Of a DNA stretch of 13,627 nt, positions 13,576-13,627 are shown piece by piece. Each line of letters begins with the position of its first letter. The stretch's first letter is position 1. The translations under genes were made by a program, and so were the position numbers. The notes under the pieces were generated by a model that worked only from the letters and a program-made list of their open reading frames with translations, was not told where the DNA came from and searched no databases. Source of the DNA: Aquabacter sp. (lineage in GTDB: Bacteria; Pseudomonadota; Alphaproteobacteria; Rhizobiales; Xanthobacteraceae); NCBI GenBank assembly GCA_030147645.1, contig JASBUY010000276.1, positions 1 to 13,627 of the forward strand. The letters are read 5' to 3'.

Positions 13576-13627
13576 GACAGATGTCCGCTGATTTTTTAAG
13601 CACGCCTATTCGGCGAGCACTCTTTAT

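Noticed and set aside
13296..13603. Minus-strand open frames of 79 and 82 residues
   Set aside because: They read straight through the small RNA terminator and core; the resemblance of their translations to those at copy 1 comes from the 40-bp repeat, not from a protein family.

Overview
The window is GC-rich chromosomal DNA from an alphaproteobacterium. Gene content and protein sequences (alpha-type SMC with a short hinge, CpdR, RpoH with the QKKLFFNLR box, a separate atpI-atpB FO cluster, and two copies of what looks like the rhizobial alpha-r8/suhB small RNA) point to Hyphomicrobiales (Rhizobiales). A Xanthobacteraceae-like genome is my best guess, from general resemblance only. Almost all of the window is ordinary core chromosome. 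I see no insertion sequence, prophage, CRISPR array, tRNA or rRNA.

Layout, left to right. (1) Minus strand, 1-1073: the start of the ATP synthase FO operon, atpI then atpB (atpB runs off the left edge), behind a TTGACA-N17-TATGGT promoter. (2) Minus strand, 1234-4686: smc. (3) Plus strand, 4959-6567: a thioredoxin-TPR chaperone-type protein (CnoX/YbbN-like) followed 16 bases later by a LON-substrate-binding-domain protein. (4) Minus strand, 9420 down to 6577: a likely operon of a small membrane protein, an atypical SDR protein, a 50-residue DUF2256 zinc-ribbon-like protein and an iron-sulfur bacterial (6-4) photolyase of the PhrB type. The last two genes overlap by GTGA. (5) Plus strand, 9419-11495: an RluD-type pseudouridine synthase, whose start codon interlocks with that of the divergent small membrane protein, and the heat-shock sigma factor rpoH with a strong intrinsic terminator. 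(6) Minus strand, 11912-11547: cpdR, the ClpXP adaptor response regulator. (7) Plus strand, 12090-12977: an N-formylglutamate amidohydrolase family protein.

The most interesting part is the 650-base protein-free right end (12978-13627). It holds a 13-bp perfect inverted repeat and, on the minus strand, two tandem copies of a small-RNA gene sharing a 40-bp identical core. Each copy has its own sigma-70-like promoter, a short GCCC/GGGC hairpin, the single-stranded signature TTTCCTCCCT and a U-tailed terminator hairpin. One terminator base pair differs between the copies in a compensatory way (U-A versus C-G). I assign them to the alpha-r8/suhB/MmgR family from recall of that signature and architecture, not from a search.

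Functionally the window mixes energy conversion (ATP synthase), chromosome organisation (SMC), protein quality control and proteolysis (CnoX-like, LON-domain protein, RpoH, CpdR), light-driven DNA repair (PhrB-type photolyase), ribosome modification (RluD) and post-transcriptional control (twin small RNAs).
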